DNA from: Mallotus nudiflorus
Taxonomy: Eukaryota; Streptophyta; Magnoliopsida; Malpighiales; Euphorbiaceae
NCBI GenBank assembly: GCA_947683625.1
Contig: CANTUR010000677.1
Location: 62,001-126,000, forward strand
Direction of reading: 5' to 3'
Length of the DNA stretch: 64,000 nt
Below the pieces are notes generated by a model. That model saw nothing but the letters and a program-made list of their open reading frames with translations. It ran no database searches and had not been told where the DNA came from. The stretch's first letter is position 1. Every line of letters starts with the position of its first letter. Position numbers and translations under genes: made by a program. Positions 12,283 to 22,679 of the stretch are shown piece by piece.

Positions 12283-12560
12283 AATATTATAAAAACTCAT
12301 AGTATTTTTATTCATAAGTTTTTTTCTTACTTACAATCTCTACAATACAAACTCATACATATAGAAGACTATATCTAAAATATCTAAGTTTTTACATGAT
12401 TCTACATAAATTACTTTGGACACATGGCTTTACTATTAACTTAATTTTTCTACACCTAAATTAGACTTTTTGACTACTAATTTTCTTTCTTTCGTTTTTA
12501 GTCCAATATTTGGCACTACACTTTTAACACTTGTCTATATTTTACATTCTTACTTATCTA
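12283..12560 (-). promoter_or_regulatory. V2 pararetrovirus leader fragment, minus orientation (right part)
   Basis: This is the continuation, beyond LTR A, of the leader at 9035-9162. It is the near inverse of 12805-13095 and close to 25695-26165. It carries the inverse of the TATA-like CTATATATATGAG block. It is a separate viral fragment standing head-to-head with the plus copy. Confidence 0.8.
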
Positions 12561-12784
12561 TATTCTTACAATAACTTTTGATCTCTAAATGGACAAACAC
12601 TTGTCTATATTGGAAGTTCTCTTACAATAATATTAGAGATATTGGTATCAATTTTTCTACTCACAAATATATTTTACTTGTCTATATTGGAAGTTCTCTT
12701 ACAATAATATTAGAGATATTGTTATCAATTTTTCTACTCACAAATATAATTTACATTCTTACTTGTCTATGAGTTTTTATAAAA
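12561..12784. repeat. 77-bp tandem repeat at a viral head-to-head junction
   Basis: The block starting CTTGTCTATATTGGAAGTTC occurs at 12600 and 12677 (period 77), and its first bases occur again near 12762. It is built from pieces of the viral leader in scrambled order, and marks the turn from minus to plus leader. Confidence 0.8.
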
Positions 12785-12789
12785 AAAAT

Positions 12790-13300
12790 AAAAAGATATT
12801 GTAAGAATATAGATAAGTAAAAATGTAAAATATAGACAAGTGTTAAAAGTGTAGTGCCAAATGTTGGACTAAAAATAAAAGAAAGAAAATAAGTAGTCAA
12901 AAAGCCTAATTTAGGTGTAGAAAAATTAAGTTAATAGCCAAGTCTTGTGTCCAAAGCAATTTATGTAGAATCATATAGAAACTTAGATATTTTAGATATA
13001 ATCTTCTATATATATGAGTTTGTATTGTAGAGATTGTAAGCAAGAAAAAAACTTATGAATAAAAATACTTTGAGTTTTTATAATATTTGTGAGTAGAAAG
13101 TTATCTATTTGTAAGTTCTCTTACTCTTTCTATATTTTTTGATCTATAGTTTGAATGTTTATATGAATTAATTATTCACAATTATATTAATTGTATTCTA
13201 TGAAATTTTAATTTATACTGTGAATTTTTAATAGTATGTCTATCATTTGACAGTTTGTCTGTCTTTCATGCATGCATTCTTAATATAGTACCAAAGCATA
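12790..13300 (+). promoter_or_regulatory. V2 leader with TATA-like box and tRNA-Met-type primer site
   Basis: CTATATATATGAG at 13006-13018 is the likely TATA region. About 280 bases downstream, TAGTACCAAAGCATA at 13286-13300 resembles the tRNA-iMet complement (TGGTATCAGAGC) used by caulimovirids to prime minus-strand synthesis. The match is imperfect, so the primer-site call is tentative. The same leader is found at about 25030-25497 (plus), 25498-26175 (minus), and 9035-9162 with 12283-12560 (minus). Confidence 0.6.
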
Positions 13301-13655
13301 TAGGTTGGGAAGAAAATTTGCAGAGAATCCAGAAGAAATAAAAAGAAAATTTGAACATTTGTTAATAGGAATTAGTAGTAATAATGAACAAATAAGCCAA
13401 GATTTTAATAGTAAAACAATATTTTGTAACTATAAAGAATCACATAATAATTATAGTATAGAAGGTAATGCTATAGAAAATTTAATAATTGATATGATAA
13501 TAAAATTAGGAAATTGTTTGTATAATAAATTATTAGGATTGCAAGAAAATAAAGAAAGTCTAGAAAAAATTACTAAAACTCTTGAAAAAATATTAGATCA
13601 ACAATATATGATAGAATTATTAGTAAAAGAAATTATAACTATTGTATTTTCATGA
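13284..13655 (+). CDS. V2 ORF a, about 120 aa, no AUG at its start
   Basis: The frame opens after a TAA at 13281 and runs without stops to TGA at 13655. The first in-frame ATG is near codon 70, too late to be the natural start if the whole frame is coding. The product is charged and mostly helical, with many Asn, Lys and Glu (for example KFAENPEEIKRKFE near the start). Its place right after the leader matches ORF I of tungro- and badnaviruses, whose role is poorly known; rice tungro bacilliform virus ORF I starts at AUU. It overlaps the next ORF in the ATGA arrangement. No family was recognised. Confidence 0.5.
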   Translation, partial: YSTKAYRLGRKFAENPEEIKRKFEHLLIGISSNNEQISQDFNSKTIFCNYKESHNNYSIEGNAIENLIIDMIIKLGNCLYNKLLGLQENKESLEKITKTLEKILDQQYMIELLVKEIITIVFS

Positions 13656-13903
13656 GTTCTACAATAGATAAAATTTTAGATTATATGTATATATTATATT
13701 GGAGTCAGTTATCAGTCATGATATTACTGAGAGATAAAATAGACAAAACCATATATGCAAAAAGAGAGACTCAAGAATTTTTAGAAAGTCAAAATATGCC
13801 AGAAATTTTAAACATAGTAGAATATAATAATAAAATAATAGTATTAACAATTTTTAGAGATACTATAAACACTATTATTAATGAAGGAAACTTAGACCTA
13901 TAA
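13652..13903 (+). CDS. V2 ORF b, 83 aa, unknown function
   Basis: It starts at the ATG of an ATGA overlap with the end of ORF a and ends TAA at 13903. The N-terminal half is hydrophobic/aromatic (DYMYILYWSQLSVMILL), the rest charged. No known domain was recognised. Small ORFs linked by stop/start overlaps are common ahead of the polyprotein in this family. The frame is intact, unlike most of this provirus. Confidence 0.5.
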   Translation: MSSTIDKILDYMYILYWSQLSVMILLRDKIDKTIYAKRETQEFLESQNMPEILNIVEYNNKIIVLTIFRDTINTIINEGNLDL

Positions 13904-13904
13904 A

Positions 13905-14048
13905 ATGAATAATCAAGATATAAAGGGATATTCATTTAATTCAAAAGAATGTTTTAAATTAGCAAAAATATATTTTAAAATAAGTAAAGAAAGTAAAATT
14001 TGGCTTATTAAACATGGTAATAATCATCCTAGTTATGAATATGTGTAA
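13905..14048 (+). CDS. V2 ORF c, 47 aa, unknown, possibly truncated
   Basis: The ATG at 13905 lies one base after the TAA of ORF b. The frame ends TAA at 14048, after YEYV. It is Lys-rich (KAIYFKISKES-like stretch). The stop may be a mutation, since Lys-rich reading continues after it. No family recognised. Confidence 0.35.
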   Translation: MNNQDIKGYSFNSKECFKLAKIYFKISKESKIWLIKHGNNHPSYEYV

Positions 14049-14111
14049 AGAACATTAAAAAAATATATAAAAATGTATTAGACTTAATAAATTAGCTAAA
14101 ACAAGAAGATA

Positions 14112-14225
14112 ATGGAAAATTTAACACAAAATTTTGACAACTTAGTAAAAAAATTATGTACTAAAGAAGAAATTTTATCTTTGGTAAATAAACATGTAAA
14201 TATGTGTAGGGAAGATATAAAATAG
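14112..14225 (+). CDS. V2 ORF d, 38 aa, unknown
   Basis: ATG at 14112 to TAG at 14225. The product has a heptad-like pattern (NFDNLVKKLCTKEEILSLV). It may be the front of a longer coiled-coil protein cut by a stop (the TAG follows a Lys codon and is followed by W-E-H-D in frame). No family recognised. Confidence 0.35.
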   Translation: MENLTQNFDNLVKKLCTKEEILSLVNKHVNMCREDIK

Positions 14226-14336
14226 ATTTGGGAACATGATAATCATCATAATATGTATAAAATCATAAAAAAATAGACTAAATTTTAATAGAAAAATGAC
14301 TTTTAGATATGAAAAAATTTATAAGCAAATTAATTA

Positions 14337-14639
14337 ATGGCTTTAGAGGAATCTTCTGTTTATAAAATAACACTAGAAAATGCTAGTATTTATAATGAAG
14401 AATATGCAAGAGTAGTAATCCCTACAGGATTATAAAAAATACAACAATTATTAGTCAGATAAAATAACACTAATTTCCATATAAATTATTTATATTATAA
14501 TAATATTAAAGAACAAATAGAAGAACTTAGAGAGGAAATTATAAAAATTAAAAACATAGTAATAGGAAATCCTAGGATATTACAAGTAATTAATCCAAAA
14601 AGAGAAAAATATTCTAAAATTGAATATAATGATGATTAA
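14337..14639 (+). pseudogene. V2 ORF e with internal stops, virion-associated-like coiled coil
   Basis: A single 303-base frame from ATG (14337) to TAA (14639) has two internal TAA codons, near 14434 and 14461. The C-terminal part has a coiled-coil run (EQIEELREEIIKIKN) followed by a basic, Pro-containing end (NPKREKY). This layout, just ahead of the capsid ORF, resembles the virion-associated proteins of caulimovirids, but no residue-level match can be claimed. The stop overlaps the start of the next frame (ATGATGATTAATG). Confidence 0.45.
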
Positions 14640-14805
14640 TGAAATAAAATTGGAATTTTTAGTACATAAACTAATTCTGAAAAAAACATTAAATTTAATT
14701 AATGAATTAGAAACAAATACTATAGAAGAACAAATAAATACAATGGAAATAAATGAATCTTCATCAGAGGAAGATTTAGATACAGAGAAAGAAATTTTAA
14801 TGAAT

Positions 14806-14810
14806 GAAAC
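14806..14810. repeat. Target-site duplication of LTR B (GAAAC), left copy
   Basis: GAAAC stands at 14806-14810 and again at 18061-18065, on each side of LTR B. Confidence 0.85.
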
Positions 14811-17800
14811 TGTCATGACCCAAAACAGGGGCCATGACCGGCGCTAGGGAACGAGAATTCTTTCAAATCCGGAACCCGTAGCAAGCCTAAAAATAAAATA
14901 AATCATGTAATAATAATAATAACGATATCAAATGTAGCGGAAATAAAAATCATAAATATAATATTAACATTTTCATCACTGGATTTAAATCAAATCTCAT
15001 CTCATCACATATATATAAAATCTTTCAGTACAAATCCAGTTTCAATATAATACATCTCTTTAAATAAAATACATGAAATCCCACATTTTAATTCACAACT
15101 ACTGCAGTGTCTAGATAAAATAAATCCAAGACTCAGAGAAGCAGTTTACACAAAGAAGCCGGGGCGGAAGAAATCCGGCGTATCGACCTGCTACTGAGGT
15201 CTGAAGATGTTGACTCTCCTGAAAAATAGTCAACGGAGGGGAGTCAGACCTCACTGAGTGAATTACTATAATATATATACATACACACTAAATGATAATG
15301 CATACAATCAACAGTATATATATATCTAATATATATACAGGCAAATACACACAGATGCAATAAAATCATTTTATATATTTTATTGAAAATCATCTTTTAT
15401 GAAGGATCACATAGAACCCTAGAATATCGCAACCTCAGAAATAGTGTTAGACAACACTCTAGCCATACCGGCTCACTTATTCCAAATATATCCACTTAAT
15501 CCATTTAGACAGTAGACTGGCCCCGAGACACTAAGTCAACCAAGCTCCAGCAGTCTGACTGCCAGTGTGATTGGCCCCGAGACACTTGGTCAACCGAGCT
15601 CCAGCAATCACACCTCCAAACCATATCTCACACATATCAATAATTACATCAAATCAATATCCACAAATAAGTTAGTAATATAGCCTAAATACTATAGGCG
15701 TACCGGTACGTACTCGGTCCTAGTGCTGCCCACTAGGTAGCACGTTCTATCTATATCCTTCATCATTAATAAATATAAAACATTCATTCACAAAAATAAA
15801 TGATGCATGAATTTCAATAAAATATCAACATAAACCATATATATACTAAAAATATACCAAAAGTAAACCAGGTATATTTCAAGTATATATATGTCAAATG
15901 AATTCAGTCAAATTATAAATTAAGTTGGAAATATATTTAAAAACATTTTAAATATAATTTATTCATAAAGCATGCATATAATTTAATATATACCAAAAAT
16001 AAATCAAAATAAACTAAATATAAACTTAAGGAATAATCAAATTATTTATGCATATTTAATCAACATAAAACATGTATTTCTAAATCATGCATCCTAAGCA
16101 CATATATATAGTATAGTAACTCACCCTAGTGCGCTCCACGAGACGGGTCCGATGGGCCTGGTCCACTAGCCCTCGATCTCGGCGTAACTAAACAAACAAT
16201 AAATAACCGACATTAGAATAAACCTAATAGAAATCCTAGAATTCGATCTAGAGTATTAAATACGAAAACAGAATTAGGGTTTGACTGGACATCACGTTTT
16301 ATGAGAATTCTATCAAAAATTCGGTAGAACCTCCCCTGTAAAACTGACATCTCTCTACTCAAAAGAGTAGAGCCGACCCTGCAAAGAAATACACTTCGAA
16401 AAACTACACAGAGCACAATCAAAATTCCACGGTCGAACTCCAAACTACAGTCCACCGACCGGGGTCCACAATCACAGAACAATTTCAGAAAGACCAAAAA
16501 TATCCTTAAAACCTAAAAATACATTTTATAGGTAGAAATTACATAATTAACCTTAAAACACTGTAAAAACCGATAAAAACTCATTTTATTAGAAAAATCG
16601 TATATTATATATATAATTGAAAATAATTCACGAAAAATAGTTTTAATTAACTAAAAATACCAAATAATTTTTAGAAATCATTTTTTTACCTTAAATAACT
16701 ATTAAAACCAATTAAATTACATTTTTAGCCAATTTAGGATAAAATTACCAAAATACCCCTATATATATAAATATACTTAAATTACTTCAAAAATTCACCA
16801 AAAATTATACAATTATCAAAAATTAATTTTCTCAACATATTTATCAATAATATCAATAATTGAACTCAATTAACCAATTAATTTCAAATAAAAACACATT
16901 TAACCTAATTTTCCCAAAATTCCATAAACTTCAATAATTCAAAATAAATACTTAGAAATTCATAAAAATTCCAAATAAATTCCTATAATTCATTTAAACA
17001 CCTAATTTAACCATAAAACACAATTTCATAATTTAAATAATTAATTTCCGGAAATTAGAAAATAATATTAAATATTCAAAAATACCCAAAAATCCAAAAA
17101 ATCTCCAAAAATTCCAAAAAAACTCACACATTTAGATTAAGCTACTAGGATCAATATTTGTGAAAGGAGTTTTCATGAATCAATCAATTCGAAGCTCAAA
17201 AAAATTAAAAACCCTAATATGGCCGAAATTGAAAATTCGAAACCTAAGCAATTCTAGACCATTTTAGCTCAAACCAAAGCTAGAATCACACTCACCGGAG
17301 CTCAAGGAGAAGAAAGAGACTGGCAGGGTCAAAAATGGTGATCGAAATCGACATGATCGACGGTGGCCAAAGTTTCGGCTTCTCCGACTAAAATCGACTT
17401 CCAGGCACCAAAAACGGCTACCACAGGTGGCGGAAGAGGCTGGGGAAGGTGGTGGCACACCAGACGGCACACCAACGATGAGAAATCGGCATGGCAACGA
17501 CCGGACGGCGATGAGGGTGAAGATCGGGGAAGAAGGAGGCTCGGGGGCAGTTTTGTAATTTTCTAAAATTTGATTTTTTTGATATATAATGTGTATATAT
17601 ATATACTTTATACTATATAATAAAATAATATTAAATTACACACACTAAATATACACCACACACATATAATTTAATATTTTAATAATTTATACTAAATAAA
17701 ATAATTAAATAACAATAAAATAAATAAATAATTAATAAAACATTAGGGTAATACTAAACCCTAATTAAATAAATAATTATATGTATACACGGTGTTTAAT

Positions 17801-18060
17801 ATTTTAAAAATATGTATGAGTTCATGCAAGTCCGAAAATATATTTAAAATAATTAATAATAAATTATTTACGTGAAAATTTCCCCGAAAATGCAAGTCTC
17901 GGGAAAATTTTATGTAAAGCACTGTAAATAATACACAATAATTAAAATAGAGTTTAAATACATATCAACTCGTAAAAATATCGTAATATATATTCAAAAA
18001 TTATTAACACTGTATATCCCGGTACAGTGTAAAAATATTTTAAAAACACGGGATATTACA
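14811..18060 (+). mobile_element. Solo LTR B, 3.25 kb, related to LTR A
   Basis: It starts TGTCATGACCCAAAACAGG and ends CACGGGATATTACA, with the perfect duplication GAAAC. No internal retrotransposon genes remain. Shared blocks with LTR A include AGTCAGACCTCACTGAGT (about 15243), the CCCACTAGGTAGCACGTTCTA block (about 15726) and CCTCCCCTGTAAAAC (about 16330). The more GC-rich patch at 17290-17560 holds frames on both strands that are not conserved in sequence and are not taken as genes. The downstream flank at 17,570-18,060 is AT-rich LTR sequence. Confidence 0.88.
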
Positions 18061-18235
18061 GAAACAAAATTTCAACCCACAACACTAATAAAATATCCAA
18101 TAGTAGGAGAAGATGTTGAATTTTCAAATAGACCTAAAGAAAAAATAATAGAAAATCAAAATTATAAAGGACAAATATACTCGCTAAAAAGAACATGTGA
18201 AAATATGACAAAAGAAATAAAAAATTTGGGCAAGA

Positions 18236-18930
18236 ATGAATTCAAATATAATAATAGGAAGAGATTTAGAAGTTCCAAAAGCAAAATTATTATTACAACA
18301 AATATTATTAGGAATTTTAGTTAATTGGTTTGAGCAATTACTACAAAGTGAAAAAACAGAAATAGAAAGTGCAACTACAAACATAGAATTAGTAAAAAAA
18401 TATAAAAAATTATTGTTAAAACATTTTACATATAAGGAAGTAATAATTTCAGAAGATACTTATAGAGAATATTTAGCTAAATTACAGATCTGCAATATAA
18501 ATTATTTTAAAGAATATACATGTAAATTCGAGGAATATTATATAAAAGCTAGATCCAACAAATAAAGTATATTTAAATTTATTATTTCATAAATTACTAG
18601 CACCATGGGGAAATGGAATATCACAAAAATATGTTGAATTAAATATAGTTGAAGATTTTTTAGGAAGAAGAATTGTTTTTGCACAATGATATTTAGAAAC
18701 AGAATATACGTCATTAAATGAATATAGATTAATGTATAAACAAACTAAAAATAAACAAAATCTAAATTGTAAAAAATTTCCATTATTATCCAATTATGGA
18801 TGTGAACCCTACAGACATAAAAAACATAAATATAAAAAGAAATGGAAACCATATTTTAAGAAATATAAAAAACCTTATTATAGCAGGAAAAGAAAATATA
18901 AAAAGAAATATAATAAATAAATCAGAATGT
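18236..18930 (+). pseudogene. V2 capsid protein core (plus copy), truncated
   Basis: A 109-codon frame (18236-18565) reads MNSNIIIGRDLEV... with the helical capsid region ending FEEYYIKA. A frameshift follows, and the basic tail (Lys/Tyr-rich, 18732-18920) is in another frame, with a stop at 18920. The minus copy keeps the same protein as one 175-codon frame, then a zinc knuckle. Here the sequence breaks off at the LTR C border before the zinc knuckle. Capsid assignment rests on position, on the pattern LPAPWG in the sister copy, and on the following basic tail and zinc knuckle. Confidence 0.75.
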
Positions 18931-19063
18931 ATTAGATAGTTGTTAATTAGCTAGCTATATTATTATATTATATCAATTGGAGATTTTTAATTCAAATGAG
19001 TGTTATTTCCTTATTATTTAAAATGACATATATTATTATTATTTTTACTACTACTACTACTAC

Positions 19064-19109
<46 letters not shown>

Positions 19110-19156
19110 TTAAAAACTATATGAAATTCATGATTGTTTTATGTGTGTTGCTAGTA

Positions 19157-19157
<1 letters not shown>

Positions 19158-19215
<58 letters not shown>
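19158..19215. repeat. TA microsatellite in LTR C
   Basis: About 58 bases of TA repeats are followed by a run of A. An AAT/ACT trinucleotide tract lies just left at about 19046-19110. Confidence 0.95.
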
Positions 19216-19216
<1 letters not shown>

Positions 19217-20028
19217 AAAAAAAAAAAAAAAGAAGAACTTACCCCTCCCGAAACACCGAAGACCAGCTACTGTCACTCCCCATTCCCGCCTGTCACTGTC
19301 TCCGTCTTCCCTCTCACCGTGCCGCTTCCTCCACCGCTTAAGAAGCCATTGCCGTTGCGCCAGAGCTGCCAGGAGAGGTGTTGCTAATGTTGTTCCTCTT
19401 CTTCCCCTTCTATCACTCTCGATCTAAGCTGATCCGGCGCCACTGAAGCTTCCTCAACTTCCGTCACCCTCTCAAGCGTCAGTTCAAGCCGGAACCCGCT
19501 GCTGCAACTCACCTCCGACGTCGGAATTGGAGGTTGTTCTGGGTTGTTCTTAGGTTGTTCTAAGGTTGTTTTTTGATTGTTGAACGGAATTAGGTGTTGA
19601 TCTTAAGTTGTTCTAATCTAGATGATGAGTTATACCATTTGGTTGTTCAAATTCGAATTTTTGTGCATTATTCTGAATTTTTTTTATTTACAGAATTTTT
19701 GTATAATTTTATTTAATTTTATTTGACTTTATTGGATTTTTCTTTAGTTTAATTAGTAAATTAGAGTAAATTAAGGTATATATTTGTAATGTTTTGGATT
19801 GTTTTAAGGTTTTAGGAATTTTGGTGTTAATTATAAGTTTTTGTAAATTTTGGGTATTTAATTAATATTTTATTAATTTCAAAAATTATTGTGAAAAATT
19901 ATAAAATTTTGATAATTGAGGTTATTATTAAATGTATTAATTTTAGAACTTAAATTATATTTTTTTTTGTGACTTTTATACTATTTTTATAAATATTTGA
20001 GTTTATGTCAAATGTGAATTATTAGGCT

Positions 20029-20033
<5 letters not shown>

Positions 20034-20110
<77 letters not shown>
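20034..20110. repeat. TA microsatellite in LTR C
   Basis: An uninterrupted run of TA over about 77 bases. Confidence 0.95.
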
Positions 20111-20113
<3 letters not shown>

Positions 20114-22082
20114 TTGAGGAAATTAGTAGTTATTTATATGTTTTAATTATGCTAAGTTGTTTAATGTAGAGAAAATGATTTTTAGATATTTAAATAATTT
20201 TAAGGAATTTTTTTTAGTATTATAATACATTATGTAATTTATGTATTTAGGGGTACAAATGTAATTTTACGTTAATTATAGTTAAACATATATTTTAGCT
20301 AGTTTTATTAATATTTAAGAGGTTTAGGGGATTTTTATAATTAATTGATATTTTTAATTAAGTAATGTTAATTTTGAATATTAATTCCAAATATTATATA
20401 TATTTATAATACATTATTTTGGTAACAAAAAATTGAAAATAAGGTTGTATTTAGCCTGTTTGGTATAATAGTTTTAATTTAGGTTATAATTATATTTTTT
20501 TGATAATGAAACACAAATTGAGATGTTTAATTTTTGAATAATTGAGATTTTATATATTTTTAGTATATATGTATGTGTAATATGTATCTTGGAAATAAAT
20601 GAAATTATTTCTTAATGTTTTATTGAGTTGTGATCTCAATCGGGCTAAGTGTAGTTTTGGAAGCCTGACTCGAGTGTGTGTGTGTCTGTGGTTATTAGAA
20701 GTGCGTTTTCTATGCAGGTTTGGCTCTACCTTTGGTAGAGAGATGTCCATTTTACAGAGGAGACTCTGCCGAAATTTCGGTAGATTATCTCATAAATGTG
20801 ATATTCGTAAAAATTTCTACCGTTAGGTAGGTGTTATCTTATCTATCGTGTCTTGTCCGGTCTTCCTCGAGTCAGCCTGGAATTTCATTGTTTTGTTGAT
20901 TTTCGATTTTATTTCATAGGCATGTTTTAAAAAAAATTGATTTGTTAATTTCTTTCTAGAGCATATCGGAGCAGAAGCCGTGAGATCGAGGCAGACGCGC
21001 TGGCCGTCAGCCTTCGCATTCATCTTGTAAGTCAATAGAACGATCTGTGTGTGTGTTTACTTAAAGAATGCATGTGCTCATATTTTTAATATTGATTATA
21101 TAATTTATTTAATTTAATGCGATTATTTAAGATTTAAAACGCATTTTATTTATTTAAAAGTCGATTTTGAGAAATTTTGGTAGAATAGGCTACTTGGTGG
21201 GTTTCACCCAGGACTATGTGCACATGGTAGAGATTGAGAGATGGATCCGAAATATATATATGACTGGTGAATGTTAAACTGGGACGGGTGCCTCGGTGGA
21301 AGCCTATGCTCTCGGGGACCGCCAGTGATTGTAAGGTTAATAATGGATTGAGATGGGTGCCTCAGTTGATGCCTATGCTCTCGGGACTGTCAGGCCCATA
21401 TAATTAGACCAAGTGAATGACTATGACTTAGTGCTCGGTCGATGCCTTTGCTCTTGGGGACCGGTAGTCTAGTTGGAATAAGTGGACCCAGTTGGCCATT
21501 TAGATTTTTGGATTTAGGGTTCTACCGAGATTTTTCAAAAGCTATACCTATACATTATAAATTATTTTCACTATAAATATATAGTTTTCAAAAAGGTTTT
21601 CAAACCATACAACTCTTTTTATTGACTTACTCAATGAGGTCTGATTCCTCTTAACTTATTTTTTTTCAGGAGCTTGGGAGTTCGACCTCAGACTACCTCC
21701 ACGCCGGGTTTCTTCATCGCCGGCTATTTTATGTAAGTCATTATAAGTTGTACTGTTGTATTATTCTAGGAAGTTGCAATAGTATATGTACTAAGAATTG
21801 TATGGTTTAAGTATATTTGTGTAATTTATTTGTATGAACCACGCTTATGTATAAAGATTTAAGTTTGATTTATAATATGTAACGCCGAAGCATATTTTAT
21901 TTAAGCATCTGATTTAGTTTATTTATAAGAAAAATCAGTTTGATAATATGTTCTGTTATAAATTAAAGTTTAAAATTGGAAGGTTACCTTTCTCTTCTTT
22001 TAGGCTTACTACGGGTTTCAAGGGCCTTATGCCTACCCATTTCCTAGTGTCGGTCACATGCCCTCAGGTTCGGGTTGTGACA

Positions 22083-22480
22083 ATAATAAAACAACTCTAA
22101 CATTAGTTGACACCCGGATCTTAAATTACTTTAGGAAAAATTGAATTAGTAAAAAAACTGGACAAATTTAAAAATTTATTTTAAATTGATTGGAATAGGA
22201 AAAACTACTTATATTATTAATAGAGTAGCAACAAACACACCTATTGAAATAGCAATAAAAATATTAAAAGTACCCTTAATATTTGAATTTAATTATAAAT
22301 ATCCCTTAATATTAGAAAAATCATTTTTTGATATTCATAGTCCTTAATGTATTTATCCTTAATATTATGAATTTCATACATTATGTGGCCGTAAGATAAA
22401 AATATATAGATTAACTAGTTCTCAACTGCGCAATTGGATGCATGGTGGGGTCTATACAATGCAAAAAGAAAATAAAAATA
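22083..22480 (+). pseudogene. V2 retropepsin-like domain 2 (plus copy), broken
   Basis: The first bases after LTR C encode the end of an LVDT motif, but the following Gly-Ser is lost by a small indel (the minus copy has LVDTGSQ at about 28998). The rest keeps the pattern of the minus copy in shifted frames, to the QLRNWM-like segment at about 22425. Retropepsins cut the viral polyprotein; this copy cannot. Confidence 0.7.
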
Positions 22481-22679
22481 ATATTATAAAAAACACAACT
22501 TTAGAATTAAAATGTGGTATAAAAGTATACCAAATATAAATAAAAAGTAGAATAATATAAAAAATAAATAATTTAGAAGGAGAAAACCCCTTAGGAAAAT
22601 GGAAAAAACATAGAATAATTACACCGATATGAATTAAGAAAGAAAATAAAAATAAAATTATAAAAGGAAAATAAATAAA

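Larger units (their letters stand above)
14629..18326 (+). pseudogene. V2 acidic pre-capsid ORF, split by LTR B
   Basis: The first part (14629-14810) is acidic and Ser-rich (MEINESSSEEDLDTEKE), as in the N-terminal arms of caulimovirid capsid precursors. LTR B interrupts it. After the LTR it resumes at 18061 and reaches a stop in the region where the capsid core is read in another frame (from 18236). The same frame break is in the minus copy near 31210. So either the two frames are separate overlapping genes, or the break predates the duplication. Confidence 0.5.
18931..22082 (-). mobile_element. LTR C, inverted, related to LTRs A and B
   Basis: The right end reads ...GGTTCGGGTTGTGACA, the inverse of a TGTCACAACCCGAACC start. 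Blocks shared with LTR A in inverse order include AATGAGGTCTGATTCC (21634), GGTGGGTTTCACCC (21196) and AGAGATGTCCATTTTACAG (20739). The left border is not clear: viral homology stops near 18930 and no TG...CA match or target duplication was found. Compared with the minus viral copy, about 1.45 kb of virus is missing at this site, so a deletion accompanied the insertion or came later. Long TA runs and a CT-rich patch (19236-19380) are included; frames there are not genes. Confidence 0.75.

Noticed and set aside
17264..17566. Frames on both strands with Arg/Gly/Ser-rich products
   Set aside because: Inside solo LTR B; the matching part of LTRs A and C does not keep either frame.
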